A stretch of DNA of 64,000 nucleotides. Origin: Miscanthus floridulus (taxonomy: Eukaryota; Streptophyta; Magnoliopsida; Poales; Poaceae). Every line of letters begins with the position of its first letter. The stretch's first letter is position 1. This document shows positions 44,096 through 56,587 of this stretch, one piece after another. The translations under genes were made by a program, and so were the position numbers. The notes below the pieces were generated by a model. That model searched no databases, was not told the DNA's origin, and saw nothing but the letters and a program-made list of their open reading frames with translations. The stretch lies in the NCBI RefSeq assembly GCF_019320115.1, contig NC_089581.1:69482485-69546484 (forward strand). The letters are read 5' to 3'.

Positions 44096-44896
44096 CAACG
44101 TACAGCTAGCCATCAGACGTCGTTTGTGGCTGCTTCAATGAGCTAGCATCAGCAGCAGCATGCCGGCGTGGTACGTCAGCGCCGGCTTCGTTGGCTTCTT
44201 CGTTAGACATGCGCGGGGTTGATTTGAGGTTTAGAAGACTGAGCTCGCCGAAGATAACAATGATGGTGCAGTGACCCATGTCGATAGGCAATGCACGAGT
44301 GCGACGACGGTGGTCTCGGCAGCGGCGATGGATCCGATCATCACGGACTCGTAGCTATCGATCTTCTCGGCAGCATCGATCTTCTTCATAGCTAGGCTCG
44401 CTCGTAGCTATCGACCTTCTCGGCAGCATCTTCATAGGCTCGATCGTAGCGATAATCGACCTTCTCGGCGGCATCTTCACAGGCTCGCAGCTATGGATCG
44501 GATGTTCTCGGCGGCATCTCCGATCCGATCCGGTGACAATCTGGCTGAAGAAAATCTTCTCGGCGTGCATGTAATTAACTGAGGAAATAGAGAGAGATCA
44601 GTTTGTGTGACTACCTGTATGTGCCGGCCATGATCTCCACCATCCAGCAGCTAGCTACTAGCTGATGATCTCCAGGCGTCTCCCATGTACGTGGCCGGCC
44701 GGCCGGCCGGCGACGAAGCTGGAGCTTTGCCTTCTCGATCTGTATTATGTACTGGCGTGTGCGTGTCTGGTCTGAGTGTGTGAGCTATATAGCGTGTGTT
44801 GGTGTGAGAGACAGTCTCCTCCTCTCGTATGAGTGTGTGTGTGTGTGCCTGCGGACCCTCGCTCCCTGGCGTGTGTAGCGGCTCTCCTTTTATAGG
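44096..44896 (-). other. Possible small minus-strand gene with TATA box, unrecognised
   Basis: CCTATAAAAGG on the minus strand (44886-44896) is a strong TATA box. Downstream (44860-44700) is a CA/CT-rich leader with TATATAGC, then ATGGGAGACGCC (about 44690) and ATGGCCGGCACATACAG|GTAGTC (about 44632-44612), the latter with a plausible donor. Between 44570 and 44106 are two open frames, one spanning a 39-bp minisatellite and one ending with MSNEEANEAGADVPRRH. I cannot assemble a confident model. It could be a young grass-specific gene or a long non-coding RNA. Confidence 0.3.
44340..44535. repeat. Minisatellite, about 4 copies of a unit near 40 bp
   Basis: The phrase TAGC(TATCG)ACCTTCTCGGCAGCATCTTCATAGGCTCG recurs with small changes (unit shown is a composite, not continuous). 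It reads through in more than one frame on the minus strand (for example as DAAEKVDSYE). Confidence 0.7.
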
Positions 44897-44939
44897 CCAA
44901 CGGCGATGCAGCTAATGACCCTACAGCTGCCTAATTAAT

Positions 44940-45300
44940 AATACCCATATTCATATTATTTCCTTGTTAGCTTTTGTATCGTTTTCTTCTTTCTTTTTAT
45001 ATATGAGCACCAACCAATCAGCTTGATCGATACTTGCCATAGATAGGATCATATCACCAGGTGAGTGCGTATTATTCCTTGGGCCTGTAATGACCCTCTT
45101 TTGGTTCGTTTGGCGCGCTTGGGCAGGTGTTTTTGCGAGTAGTTCTGCTGGTAGGTCAAGTTGGGCCATGTTCGCTGATCCCTTGGTGATTAGCCTAGTG
45201 GCTGGGCGTTAGCTTTTGTTTACGTTTCTTGCAGTACTGTTAAACTGTGTAATTTCGTTACATCAGTAATGAAATTTGGTTTTACCGTGGTGGAAAAAAA
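44940..45300 (+). other. Possible 3' end of a truncated LINE
   Basis: A TTGTTTACG...TTACATCAGTAATGAAATTTGGTTTT segment ending in an A-run (45293-45301) resembles 3' ends of grass L1-type elements. No coding remains and no target duplication was found. Confidence 0.3.
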
Positions 45301-45374
45301 ATATATCAAGCGAGTATATATAATTGGCTAGCTTTCCATTTGTGAAGCACGTCCAGCCAGTACATAATGGACCA

Positions 45375-45376
<2 letters not shown>

Positions 45377-45438
<62 letters not shown>
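45377..45438. repeat. (TA)31 microsatellite
   Basis: 62 bases of uninterrupted TA, abutting a MITE on its right. Confidence 0.98.
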
Positions 45439-45442
<4 letters not shown>

Positions 45443-45552
45443 TGTTTCGCTGAAAAATCATGGCTGAAAGTACCGTTCGCTGATTTGTTGTGAGAGAAAA
45501 ATACTGTTCCTTTGCTGAAACAGTACGGCTCATAAGACAAGCGAACATGGCC
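45443..45552. mobile_element. MITE (GGCC...GCGAACA type), left end lost
   Basis: GCTGAAAGTACCGTTCGCTGATTTG...AGACAAGCGAACATGGCC matches the interior and right end of the MITE at 56588-56717. The left terminal bases are replaced by the TA tract. The Tyr/Phe frames here are spurious. Confidence 0.6.
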
Positions 45553-46186
45553 ATAATAGCTCAATTGCAATTGTCGTCGACACACCTAATTAATTATATG
45601 ATGCAAATAAATATATATGTACACGTGCATCAACGCCGAACGATGATAAAATATTACGCCGTAGTATGTATTTGCTAGCCACGCACGTACACTCATAATA
45701 GTTCTTTCCTTCTTATATCATTTCTCACTATTTTATTTTAGAACAAAAAAACACAAAATGCATACGTACTGCCGCCTTCAAAACCTGCACATATCACTCC
45801 ACGTCTCTTTTATCAAAGGTACGGTGTCAATAATTTAGTGAGGGCTTTAGTGTACGAAAATCCATCAAACATTTTTAGTGGAACCATTCAACATTTTTTT
45901 TTTTGAGTGGAACCATTCAACATGGGTCAACTCCCAAGTTTGTGAATGAACTTGGGCCAAACCAGTTGCGCTTGGGGCCTGCCAGTGCCAGGAGTACAAA
46001 ACTGGACCGAGCGTGGGCTGGCTTCCAAGTGTGAATGACCAACGAAACGAGGACTCAGACTAGGTTTTTTGCGCTTTTCCGCACAAGCACAGGCACAGGC
46101 GGGCCGCCGGCGGAGTGGTCCACTCTCCTGCCGAGCGAACCCGAGAGCAGGTGCCACTGGCATAGAGGGAGCGGCCGGGGTACAGG
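45553..46186. other. Upstream region of the GTPase gene
   Basis: No coding recognised. 45930-46186 rises in GC and probably contains the promoter and leader. No clear TATA box is visible, which is common for plant housekeeping genes. A tandem CAGGCACAGGC run lies near 46085-46100. Confidence 0.4.
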
Positions 46187-49100
46187 ATGCGGGGGTTGAG
46201 ACGCGCGGCGAAGCGCGCCGGGGAGATGGCGTTCAACGCCGCCGGCGGCGCCGTCAACTGGTTCCCGGGCCACATGGCCGCGGCCTCCCGTGCCATCCGC
46301 GACCGTCTCAAGCTCGCCGACCTCGTCATCGAGGTCCGCGACGCCCGCGTGAGTCCCCCGCGCCCCCCTCCTCTCTTCTCTGCCTAACTTACTGAGCGCC
46401 GCGCGTTGTTGGCACGGGCGTTCGGGGTCAGGGCTGCTCTTGGCGCTCGGTCGGTGTTCGACCGAATGAAATAATAAGATTATCTACTATATAGATAGAA
46501 AATACAACAGTCAAACAGAACTTAAGGAAGTTATGATATACCAGGATTGCTTCTCATATCAATCTAGTCTGCAGTAGTATATTACATTATTATTACCCGA
46601 CGGTGACGCCGCTCATTGATACACTTGTGACCGCCGGCTGATCGCCGTCGACATGAGCACACAAGAAATACAATATTTGGAGTGGTAGATTCGCAGAGAG
46701 GAGGAACCATCCTCAGCTCTGTCGAGTGTTTTCTGAATAAGCAATGAACTGAGTTTGGTCATACATAACATGACACTTAAGTACTAGAATAAGACACTGC
46801 CAGATATAGTTCTACTGTGCGCCATCCGACTATGAAAACGTAGCTCTTCTCCTTCAGTTGACGCCTGTAGTGTCCTGCATGACACTCATGCTCAACGGCC
46901 CCTCTCAATCAGTCCCCAACAAACCTGGCGAAAAATATTTGATGGGGCTGATTTCAATGTTTTCCCCCCTTCTTTTGCCATCTTATGTACATAGCATATA
47001 CTTGCTTAGTGTTCTTTACTTCTCTGATTATCGGTGTACTGCTACTGTACTTATGACCAGATTCCATTATCCTCAGCAAATAAAGACCTTCAACCAGTGC
47101 TCTCAGCAAAGAGGCGAATTCTTGCTCTAAACAAGAAGGATCTTGCAAACCCCAATATAATGAATGTATGTATGGCTCAGTCTCTTAGCCTGCAATCCTC
47201 ACTTCCTTCTTATTTACATTTATTTAAAAAATAAAAATGTGTATGCTGGTTGGTTTAATGTTCTCCACATATTCCAATTTTGATTAACTCATCATAGTTT
47301 GTTGTTCACTTTTTCTATGTACTGACCATCACAGGTTCATATTTACTTTTTATTTACAGAGGTGGATTAATCATTTTGAATCATGCAAGCAGGATTGTAT
47401 TTCAGTAAACGCACATAGCTGCAGTTCTGTTAATCAGGTTACTTATCTGTCAGTTTCATGTTTATGCATTTTTGTCATTGAAACTTCACACTATATATTT
47501 TTGTGCTGGAAGGTTTATGGTTGAGTGAGTATCAAGCTGTGTAATTCTGTAGTATACAATATATTTTTTATCTCATAATTTCTTAAAAGGTCAGTTAAAA
47601 TCATCATCATTTTCTATATGACTAGTACAGGTCTTTAAGAATTCAACAATAAACAATGGCAAAAAAAAGTAAGCCATGAACTCTTGTGGTATAACATGAA
47701 ATCTCTCTTGTTTCAAAATAATTCTTTCAAATAGTTTCAAGCAAGTTATCATCAGAGTATGATTTTACTCGATGCACTGGATTGAGATTTAGTTGCTGTG
47801 TTTAATACTTGACTTGAGTGAACTACTGGAAGTGTCGGATATCTATACCCAGGTATCTGAGCCAAAAGATTAATGATCCTCACGTCGCCTCATCCGATGG
47901 TTAAGGACGAAACTGCGGCCTCGTCCGACCTCCCAGGGGTTGGGCGGGGCCTCGTCCAACTCCGAGGACGAGGTTTCCGCCTCGTCCGACCCCAGGGGCC
48001 AGGCACGACTTGTCCAACTCCGAGGATGAGGTTTCCGCCTCGTCCGACCCAAGGCGTGGGCTCCAACTCTAAGGACAAGGTTTCCACCTCGTCCGACCCC
48101 CAAGGGCCGGGCCACGCCTCGTCCAACTCCGAGGACGAGGTTTCCGCCTCGTTCGACCCCAAGGCGTGGGTTCCGACTCGTCCGGTCCCACAGGAAGGGC
48201 TTCGCCTCGTCCGACCCCCGAGGGTCGGATTCTGTCTCGCCCGGCCCCCACGGCGAGATTTCCGCCTCGCCCGTTCCCTATGAGTCGGATTTACAACCGG
48301 ACAAAAGCAGTGTCCCCGGGGTAGGACCCGAACCGCTTCAACCACTACGGCTTGGAGGCGCACGCCCGGGAGCACGTCTCGGACGTGACCTGATGTGACT
48401 GGCGGTTGCATCAGGCCATGCTGGGAGACTCACGTTGCCCACCCCGTCAACATGCCAGCACTGTGCTGCCAACTCCCTGCTTGACCACCGTCCAACGTCA
48501 GTCGACCGGCGTCAGTTGACTGGCACTGTATCGCTAGCCCCCCGTATGGCCTTTGTCAGGGACCTTTTGACCATTCTGTCCGCTCGGATGGGATGGAAGA
48601 CAAGAACGACGCATGCCGCCCGCCCGCATGCTGCAACGGCTAACAGGACTCCGGTACGACGCCGCTGCTACCATGATCTACAGGGTCAGCGGGACCTACG
48701 CGAAGAGGAGAACGACACACCTCCGGGAGCCTGTTTTCTCTTTCTCTTTCCCTCTTCCCTTCGGCTGTAACCCCTGCTTTCCCTTAGGCTATAAAAGGGA
48801 AAGCAGGGCGTCCCACTGGGGGGGGGGGAGACATCGAACAAGTGCATCCCATAGCATCGGTTCACCGCACCAAATCACGAACAACACATCACCAGAGACT
48901 TGGGACCAATCCCTCTCTCGTCCGTTTGTAACCCCTACTACGAACTTTTCAGTGCTAAGTAATACAAGCAGCAGCCAAGAACTAGACGTAGGGACATTCT
49001 GCCCAAACCAGTATAAATCTTGTGTCTTCTTAGCACATCATCCGGGCCAGACGCGTAATATACAAATTTACTCGTTGGTGTTTACTCAAAACACCGACAG

Positions 49101-52100
49101 GAAGTATATGAAGTTGTATGTTACACGAAAATTGTAGTTGAAGAATTTTTTCTCTGTTCCTCTCAGAATTCCCAGAATTCAAGTTTTGCTGCAAAAAGCA
49201 AAGGAAGGAAGCAATACTTACAGAAAAAGCTCTTTAGGTGCCTTCACTTTTACCACAAAGGCCTCCACATATTCCAATCAATGGCCTCTATTTTGCATAA
49301 CCTTTTTCTATATGGGAGACATGACTGATGACTCCGATAAAAAAATTGTAAGCAATGAGGATTGCTTGCAATAATAGATTGACTGATTAGGATACAAGGT
49401 ACATGTATATATGGAAACAGAATCAATCAAGATTCCTTCTCCTATCCCTAACCAACCCAATAGTGCTGGCTGTGCTATGAGCGCACAGGCCCTATATATA
49501 CACGCATAAGGTGCATATGACACAAATGTGTCAAACAAAATGATGTTAATATTTTCATTATGATATAAACAGGGTTTTGGCATTTTTTAGGATCCATATG
49601 ACAATCAAAGGTATGTAACCATTGGGTGAACTGTTCTATCAGTTTGATCCCAGATGATACTGTATGTTGTCTTTAATGTACATTATAGTTTAAAGTCTGT
49701 TATTGATTATTATTTTTTTGTATTTACAGCTTCTTGGTTTTGCTGAGCTGAAACTAAAGGAAGCAATCTCAAAGGAGCCCACCCTTCTGATTATGCTTGT
49801 TGGTGTCCCTAATGTTGGCAAGTCTGCACTCATAAATTCCATTCATAGAATTGCTACTTCTCGATTTCCAGGTATAATAATTTCAGAAGAAATTAAGTCA
49901 TTTTTTATTGTTTGTGATCCATGTTTATATTGCTGTATATCCAGTGAAAGATAAAAATAAACGGGCTACAGTGGGGCCTCTGCCAGGTGTTACACAAGAT
50001 ATTGCAGGGTATAAGGTAATGCTGTTGAGCCAATGTTTCTTTAACATCAAAGACTCCTTTATATTTATGTTTTTATTCTTTCCGTATTATTTTGCTAGAC
50101 AACAGAAAACATGAAGATCATCTATGTTAACCATTTTGCCTCCTAACTGCTGTTATTTATGTGGGACACTGTCATTATGAACATCTTTCTTTTTGTCACT
50201 TGATGTTAACAGTAAATGTTGTAAAAGGGAAGATTGAGGCACACACACCCATGGAGTATGATTCATTAAAAATGATGTGCAGTCTCTGGCAAAAATTGCA
50301 TGGGCCCTACATTTTTATTACTGCATGAAACACCTGATTCATGGTATATGCATTTTTTTAACATTTTTTGTTTCTCGAACAACGCAGGAGAGCTGTGTGT
50401 CATTAAATTAAGAAGAAAAATAGTACAGGGAGAGATCAAGAGGCCTCTCCAAGTCCCAACCCGTTACAAAGCACCAACTCCTATTACAAAACTGAAACAA
50501 AAATATGACCTCGACCAGAAAAAAACATCCCCTCAAGATAGGACGCCTGGGGAGAGCTATTATGAACTTTAGTTCATTTGGGGATAACCATTGCCAGGAA
50601 GATAGCTGGGCAAAGTCGGCTTGGAAGGGAGACTAGAGTACTTGGGGGAATTGGATTGTTTGTTCTTCTTCCTTGTTTCTTCATCCATCAGCTCCCCTTT
50701 ATGTAGATAGCATTCCATGACTCCTATGGAAGGCCCAATCAAATCCTAGGAAACCATATCCAATCTTATCTTTAATTGATTCAAATCTAATCCGATCCTT
50801 CTAATTGATCCTATGGCTCCCTAACTGATGCCCCATAACAAGAGCAACCTAGCGAGTTTGCTGAGAGTCCAGCAGAGCACCAAAGGACACATTCCTCCCC
50901 CACTTTGTGCAGTACCATCTGAACACAGGGGCTAGCTCCTTAAAAAAACAGAGTTTCTATGCTTCCAAGCTTCCCAGACTACTAGAATGATCAATGTATT
51001 AAGTCCTTTTCCCAGAACTTTAGGTAGTCCATTGATAGCATTGCACCATCAACTAGAGAAATGAGATACAGAAGGTTGAGGTGCCTGATCAAATAGACCC
51101 AGCCTCTGGAAGATGACTGCCCAAACCTGCCTTGAAAAAACACATGAGACGAGGATGTGCTGAATTGTCACACAGGGGACAGGCTGCCGGGTGTGTCAGA
51201 CCTCTCTTAGCAAGCGGTCAGCTGTCCATCATCTATATACCAAGCAAAATGAAGAGCTTGCAATGTAGCGGGGCCCAACTTTTCCAGATGCGTTTCCATG
51301 GTGCAAATATGATCAATTCTGTGAAAAAAACCACATGCAGATTTACTGCTGTATTTTCCTGAGATTGATAGTGTCCAGAGATGCTGATCATCAACTGCCG
51401 GGTCAAGGACCATGCTGTCCACAAAGTCCCAAATCAGAAGATATTCAGTGAGCACTTGGACTGTTAATGCTCCCCTATATCAGAAACCCATCTTCTATTA
51501 ATTAGGGCTTCTGCAACCGTCCTATGCTTTCTTGCCCTTTTGGAGATTAAGTTGAAAAGGTTCGGAGCCAATTCCAGGACTGTTTTTCCTTGGAGCCACC
51601 GATCAGTCCAAATTTAGTTGATTCTCCATTCCCAACCACAGATTTTACTGCAATTCCAAAAAGAGCATGAGCATTTCCTGGGACTTGAATGGGCAGACCT
51701 GTCCAGGGCCTTGATGGATCTGTTTTCTGCAACCATAGCCACCAGATGTGTAAAGCACAACCCAAGGTTTCGAGACTATGGATGTCAAGACCACCATGTT
51801 GAAGTGGTTGTTGCACCTTTCTCCAAGAAACCAGGCAATTGCCCCCATTGTCATTCTCCCGGCCTTTCCAAAGAAAGCCCCTACGCCTTTTGTCAATAGC
51901 CTTTATCGAAGATGATCCAAGGCAAATCCAAGGCGATCATGAGGTAAATGGGAATGGCTGTTAAAACAGCCTGGACCATGACAAGCTTACCAGCCCTGTT
52001 CATTAGAGAAGCTTTCCATCCTGGTAGGTTGTCGGCGACCTTGTCAATTAAAGGTAGCAAGTCTGCTTTCGACATCTGCATAGAAAGAGATCCTGTGCTT

Positions 52101-55100
52101 AACCTGTTGTACTGCCTAAGGCTGCAGGAGGTGCTCATTTGAAGCAAGATTAATCATGGTATTCAGCACATCCATGACAAGAATGAAAAGCATTGGGGAT
52201 AGAGGATCACCTTGGCGAAGGCCTCGATGATGTGGATCATTTCCCCAGGTTCACCATTCAACAAAATCTGAGTGGTTGATATTGATAGCAGCAAGCAGAG
52301 CAGATTGCACCATCGGTGTCCAAAACCGAGCTGTTGTAAAACTTCCAGGAGAAAAGGCCAGGCAACCGAATCAAAAGCCTTGGAAATATCCAATTTAAGA
52401 AGGATGTGAGGTTCTTTTTTTCCCATGCAAACATCTTGCCATTTATTGCACCAATAAGAAATTATCCTGAATATTTCTTCCTTTGACAAAAGCGCTTTGA
52501 TTCACAGAGACCAAATCTGGGAGAATAGGAGCTAGTCGATTTGCCATGAGCTTAGCAACCAATTTAGCAAAACTATGGATTAGGCTAATTGGTCGGTAGT
52601 CCCTGACTTGTGAGGCGTCAACTTTTTTGGGAAGGAGAGTAATGAAAGCCGTGTTGAGTAATCTGAACTTAAAAACATGCCCTCGTTGGATAGACGGAAG
52701 TGCTTGCAGCAAATCATTCTTGATAATTTCCCAACAGAACGTATAAAATCTACTAGTGAAGCTATTGGGTCCAGTGGTGTTATCGAGGGGCTTCATTTTG
52801 ATGGTTGCCCACACCTCTGGAAAAGGTTCCTCCAAGGAAGAAAAATCATGCTTACTGTTGTGGATGGCAGGGACGTTTAGAGTACAATTTCTGTCCACGT
52901 CTGATCCCAGCAGTTGTTCATAAAAATTGAAAACAGTCTTGTGTTTGTCGTCCTGAGATGTGACGAGGCTGTTTCCCACCTACAGCTTAGCAATGAAATT
53001 CTTCCTACGAAACTGGGCATGCTGGTGGAAAAAGGAGGTATTAGCATCGCCCTCCCGGATGTGAAGAATCCTTGAGCGAAGTCGAGCAATAGTATGCTCA
53101 AGTGAGGCCAAGCCTAGTGTTGGGATCGCTGCTACTGCCCCTCAGGAAGTAGTCGTGGGAGGTAGGTGGGCGTGGCTTGATCTCACGGCGGCGGCGAGGT
53201 TGCGACGCCGTCCTGGCGGTCGGCGTCGAAACAGAGAGAACGAGAGCGCAAGGAAACAGAGGGAGCGGGAGAGATTAATCAATCTCCAGCTGAACTTATC
53301 ATTAACCAAGTGTTTTGGCTTTATAGCCACATCCTAACAAACTCACCAAACTGACTAACAAACTTCAAATCGACTAACTGAACTGAATCTGAGATCCTAG
53401 ACTCTAGGAACGGCGCCCACTCTGGACGCGGTCACCATGCAGAGGCCGTGTGCCGTGCGCGAGCTGTTGCCGCTGCTCAGCCACGGCTGCGCTTACGGCG
53501 CTGATAGACCTGGCCCACCATAACACCTAGGCAGTGGAGTTTTAATTTCTTGCTCAACCACTCCTCTCCAGGGGAGAGATCCCTTGAGTCCCTAGCTATC
53601 TCAAGCCGATGTAAAATCTCCTTTGCCATGCCTAGCTGGGTGTTGGCATTGTCTATTTTTCCTCCATTTCTGAAGTCCAATGCTTAGCCGCTGCAATTTG
53701 AGAAACAGGACGCTCAACCGCACAGGTGGATGCCACGGGAACAGTCCAATTCTGCTGCACGGCCTCATTGAATCCCGGAAGCTTTGGCCAAAAGCTCTCA
53801 AAATGAAATCGTCATTTGCCATGGGTGTTAACTCAGCCCAAGATGAGGGGCAGTGATCTGAAACAGCTGAAGCTGTACTCTGCAGTATGGAATCCGGGAA
53901 GATGTCCTCCCATCCAGCACAACAAAAAACCCTATCGAGTCTGACGTAGGTGAGACCCTTTCATTTGACCCAGTGAATTTTCGGCCTAACAGGGGATTTT
54001 CCTTGATCCATTAATTGTTAGATTGGGAGCTCTGTTAAACATGCTCTAATATGATTGGAATATTCTCATCTATTGCATCTGAGAATATAGGATGTGTTAT
54101 TTAATAATAGTAATAACTTGGGCATTGGTACCTCTTGCATTTGGGTTCATCTGCACGAGTCCTGTTCCACTAAATGGTTACGAGTATTGTTAAATAAGAT
54201 ACCCTGTTCCATCTGTTGCATTTGGGAGTTCTGAAAAGAGGATATCTTATTTATAGTAGTTATTACAATACAACTCTTCTAGATTCCTATTCCACTGAAT
54301 GGTTTATCAGTACAAGTAATATCTGTTTTCTGAAATTTGTGGTTTCTTTTCTTTAGTGATCAACTGAATAAACTAACAGCCATATTTGTCATGGACAGAT
54401 TGCAACTCAGCCCAGTATTTATGTGCTTGATACACCTGGTGTTCTTGTGCCAAGCATACCAGATATGGAGACAGGTTTAAAGCTTGCTTTAACAGGTAAA
54501 ACATTGGGACATGTTTTTTTTGTGTCATCTACTCATCTTTCTGTGATTTGTGCATAGATAGACAATAATCAAAGTTAATCATGATTTCAGTTTTAGTCTA
54601 TTAATATTTGTATCGTTACATTCTTTTTTCTGAAAGAAAATTTTATTGTTACATTCTTCCACTGCTAAATCAATATAGCATCCTTTTCAATCATATGCAG
54701 GAGCTGTTAAAGACTCGGTAGTCGGGGAAGAACGTATAGCAAAATATTTATTATCTCTTCTTAACATTAGAAAGACACCTCTACACTGGGAGCGGCTGTT
54801 GCACAGAGAAGAAGAGTTGTGTGAAGAGATATGCAGCAGCAATAAAAAAGACAATTCATTACGGAGGAGACGGTTGAATAACTCTGATGCCATATATGTT
54901 CAGGTTCTACCTCTTATCTGAAAGTATAATCCATGAGCTATCATTGCTGTGGGGACATTTCCACTCATGCCTAGTGCTTCTATTTGTCTGCCAGGGGCAG
55001 CAACCAAACAGGCCCTTGTGCCTCAACGCATTACGGCATTAGGCTGAACTACTTATGTGGGCATGGTAGTCTTTTGGTTCTTTTGTCATATTGAACCTCT

Positions 55101-56098
55101 TGGTATCATGTGCTCGGTTGGTGTGTGTTACCAAAACATTGGGGGTGGGATTATGATTTTAACTTTGTTTGGTCATACTACTTTTGGGGTGCGTTTGGTC
55201 ACATGGGCCACCGACAGCATCCAACCTGGCAGATCATGCCATGTGTAGTTTGTGTTGTGAGTCCAACAGGACACATCTGTCATGGGTGTCGGGGTTCAGG
55301 GAGGCAGGAACTCGGCTACGGAGTTCGTTGTCTCGGTTGGTAATGGCGCGGGGTTTATCCCCTCGACGCCCTATGGTGAAGGAGGGAGATTAGGAAGAAG
55401 AGGGGATTAGGAAGTAATCTGATATTGCTTAATCTCAATCGAGTGTCATACAAGAGGTAAATAGGCCCTTGGCTACTAACAAACTGGAGATGGAAATCTC
55501 CTAATTCTAGGCACTTGCCAAACTGAACGTTCGCAGTCCCTCTCTGGCCGTGGTCATTGCGCTCCTACGTCGTGCGCAGCGCGCTCGACATACTTCTGGC
55601 CACGTCCCTAGTGCGCGCCCGGCGCTTGTACTGTTTGGCTCACATGACATGATCATGTCCACTGGTCAGATCATGTTGATGACTATCTGTTTAGTAAAAA
55701 AAAATGTCTGCTTGCCATTTAGGGTGTTCTGATCTGTGGGAGTTCAATTATTCAACCAAACAAGTTGTACTGTTAGCACTCTGTTTCTCTACCTAACCGT
55801 ACTTCCCATTTTTCCAACGATACTAACAAACCCCCTTCTATTCTAGGATTTAGTGACGGAGGTGCAGAGGACACTATGCCATACATTCCTGAACTTCACC
55901 GGCAACACTGAGGAAGAAAGTGAGCTGGAAACCCTCATAGACATGCAGCTTGTGGCGCTCCGCAAGGTGTTCAGGATACCTCATAAGCCGTTCGATGAAA
56001 CGCAGGGCCCTACCTCTAAGAAGCTGCTGACTCTCTTCAGATCAGGGAAGCTTGGGCCGTTCATCCTCGACGACCTTCCTGATGGATCTGAGAATTAA
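46187..56098 (+). CDS. MTG1: Mitochondrial MTG1/RbgA-type circularly permuted GTPase (DAR GTPase), 8 exons
   Basis: Coding exons: 46187-46348, 47061-47165, 47360-47437, 49730-49871, 49945-50015, 54399-54495, 54701-54903 and 55847-56098. All introns are GT...AG and phases join without a break to give 369 residues, close to the family's usual length. The order of GTPase motifs is permuted, as in YlqF/RbgA: G4 NKKD (78-81), then G1 GVPNVGKS (140-147), G2 around T171/T179 ([10 protein letters not shown]), then G3 DTPG (197-200). NWFPGHM near residue 24 is the family's N-terminal signature, and the basic first 11 residues fit a mitochondrial presequence. Family members assist large ribosomal subunit assembly in mitochondria (bacterial RbgA, yeast/human MTG1, Arabidopsis DAR GTPases such as SIN2). 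The paralogue is not certain. Introns 3 and 5 are swollen by TEs, yet every exon is clean. Confidence 0.9.
47833..49099 (+). mobile_element. Solo LTR (gypsy-type) in GTPase intron 3
   Basis: TGTCGG at 47833 and CCGACA ending at 49099 are flanked by a perfect 5-bp duplication GGAAG (47828-47832 and 49100-49104). 1267 bp, no internal region, so it is a solo LTR. CTATAAAAGG at 48789-48798 is a TATA box in the same direction as the gene. The GC-rich left part contains tandem GAGGACGAGGTTTCCGCCTC repeats. Confidence 0.85.
47905..48280. repeat. CpG-rich tandem repeat in the solo LTR
   Basis: About six imperfect copies of a unit near 60 bp built around GAGGACGAGGTTTCCGCCTCGTCCGA (shown only in part). 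It produces long spurious open frames on both strands. Confidence 0.75.
52163..53101 (-). pseudogene. LINE reverse transcriptase fragment
   Basis: Two overlapping frames (52979-52443 and 52489-52163) plus the preceding [21 protein letters not shown] segment (53090-53000) form the RT fingers and palm. The YADD-type catalytic box expected a little further on is not readable here. Confidence 0.75.
53118..53525. mobile_element. Solo LTR inserted in the LINE
   Basis: TGTTGGGATC at 53118 and CATAACA ending at 53525 are flanked by a perfect 5-bp duplication CCTAG (53113-53117 and 53526-53530). Removing it restores LINE homology across the site. 408 bp. CTATAAAGCC on the minus strand (near 53320) suggests minus orientation. 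The length suits a Copia LTR, but the family is not identified. Confidence 0.8.
55060..55740. other. Intron 7 insertion-like segment
   Basis: Intron 7 (54904-55846) contains a GC-shifted patch (55185-55680) with TGTCGGGGTTCAGGGAGGCAGG and CGTCGTGCGCAGCGCGCTCG that looks like TE sequence. I could not define ends or a target duplication. Confidence 0.35.
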
Positions 56099-56585
56099 TC
56101 TTCTCACATGAGTCTTTTTATTTTGCTCTGCGCAGCTGATGTTCTGCAATGGAAGGCATTGGTACGAGCTGTTACTGTAAATGGCATCTTGCAGGGAACA
56201 TCTATGTAGCAAAACTACAAGATGCCAAGAGATTCTTTCAATGCTGCTGTATGTTATACTGGGTTTGCATGATACCCATTTTTTCCGGATGATAGGACCG
56301 TAGGCCTTGTTAATAGCGGGGCATGTTGATCTGTCTCCCTCGTTGGCTGTTTTGGAATTAAAGGTTAGTAAAATACTACCAAAGCCAAGGATCGGGGTTA
56401 GGGTTAGATTAATCTAATCCATTTTATTTTGGGGATCCCTCCTGTGTTTCGACTTTCGACCGGTACGGCCTCTTGCCGCCCCGTCTTATCTTCGTGACTG
56501 CTGTGGCTCATATGCCGTCCACCAGTGAAGCCCGTTGCTGCATCGGCACATCGTGACTCACCTGTGCCAGGTTGTGTACGTCTGT
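56099..56585. other. 3' UTR and downstream sequence of the GTPase gene
   Basis: No coding. The first 200 bases are probably 3' UTR. 56340-56440 has AGGGTTAGGGTTAGATTAATCTAATCC, a short palindromic patch of unknown origin. Confidence 0.4.
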
Positions 56586-56587
56586 CC

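Larger units (their letters stand above)
50370..54000 (-). mobile_element. 5'-truncated L1-type LINE in GTPase intron 5
   Basis: On the minus strand, right to left: the C-terminal endonuclease segment ([10 protein letters not shown]...SDHCP, 53960-53850), a linker, then RT with [22 protein letters not shown] and [12 protein letters not shown] (52600-52460), [15 protein letters not shown] (52410-52365), a degraded [10 protein letters not shown] equivalent (52240-52190, shifted), and the C-terminal zf-RVT-like region (51900-50900). The 3' end is marked by a T-run at 50364-50369 on the plus strand, the complement of a poly(A) tail. Many stops and shifts are present, so it is dead. The 5' limit (about 54.0 kb) is approximate. 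Confidence 0.8.

Noticed and set aside
47870..48411. Arg/Pro/Ser-rich open frames up to 173 codons on both strands
   Set aside because: Products of the CpG-rich tandem repeat within the solo LTR; no start or splice logic.
52677..52880. Plus-strand frames inside the LINE
   Set aside because: Shadows of the minus-strand RT; no independent support.
56405..56425. AGGGTTAGGGTTAG resembling plant telomere repeat
   Set aside because: Only two partial units of a related but incomplete motif; no array.
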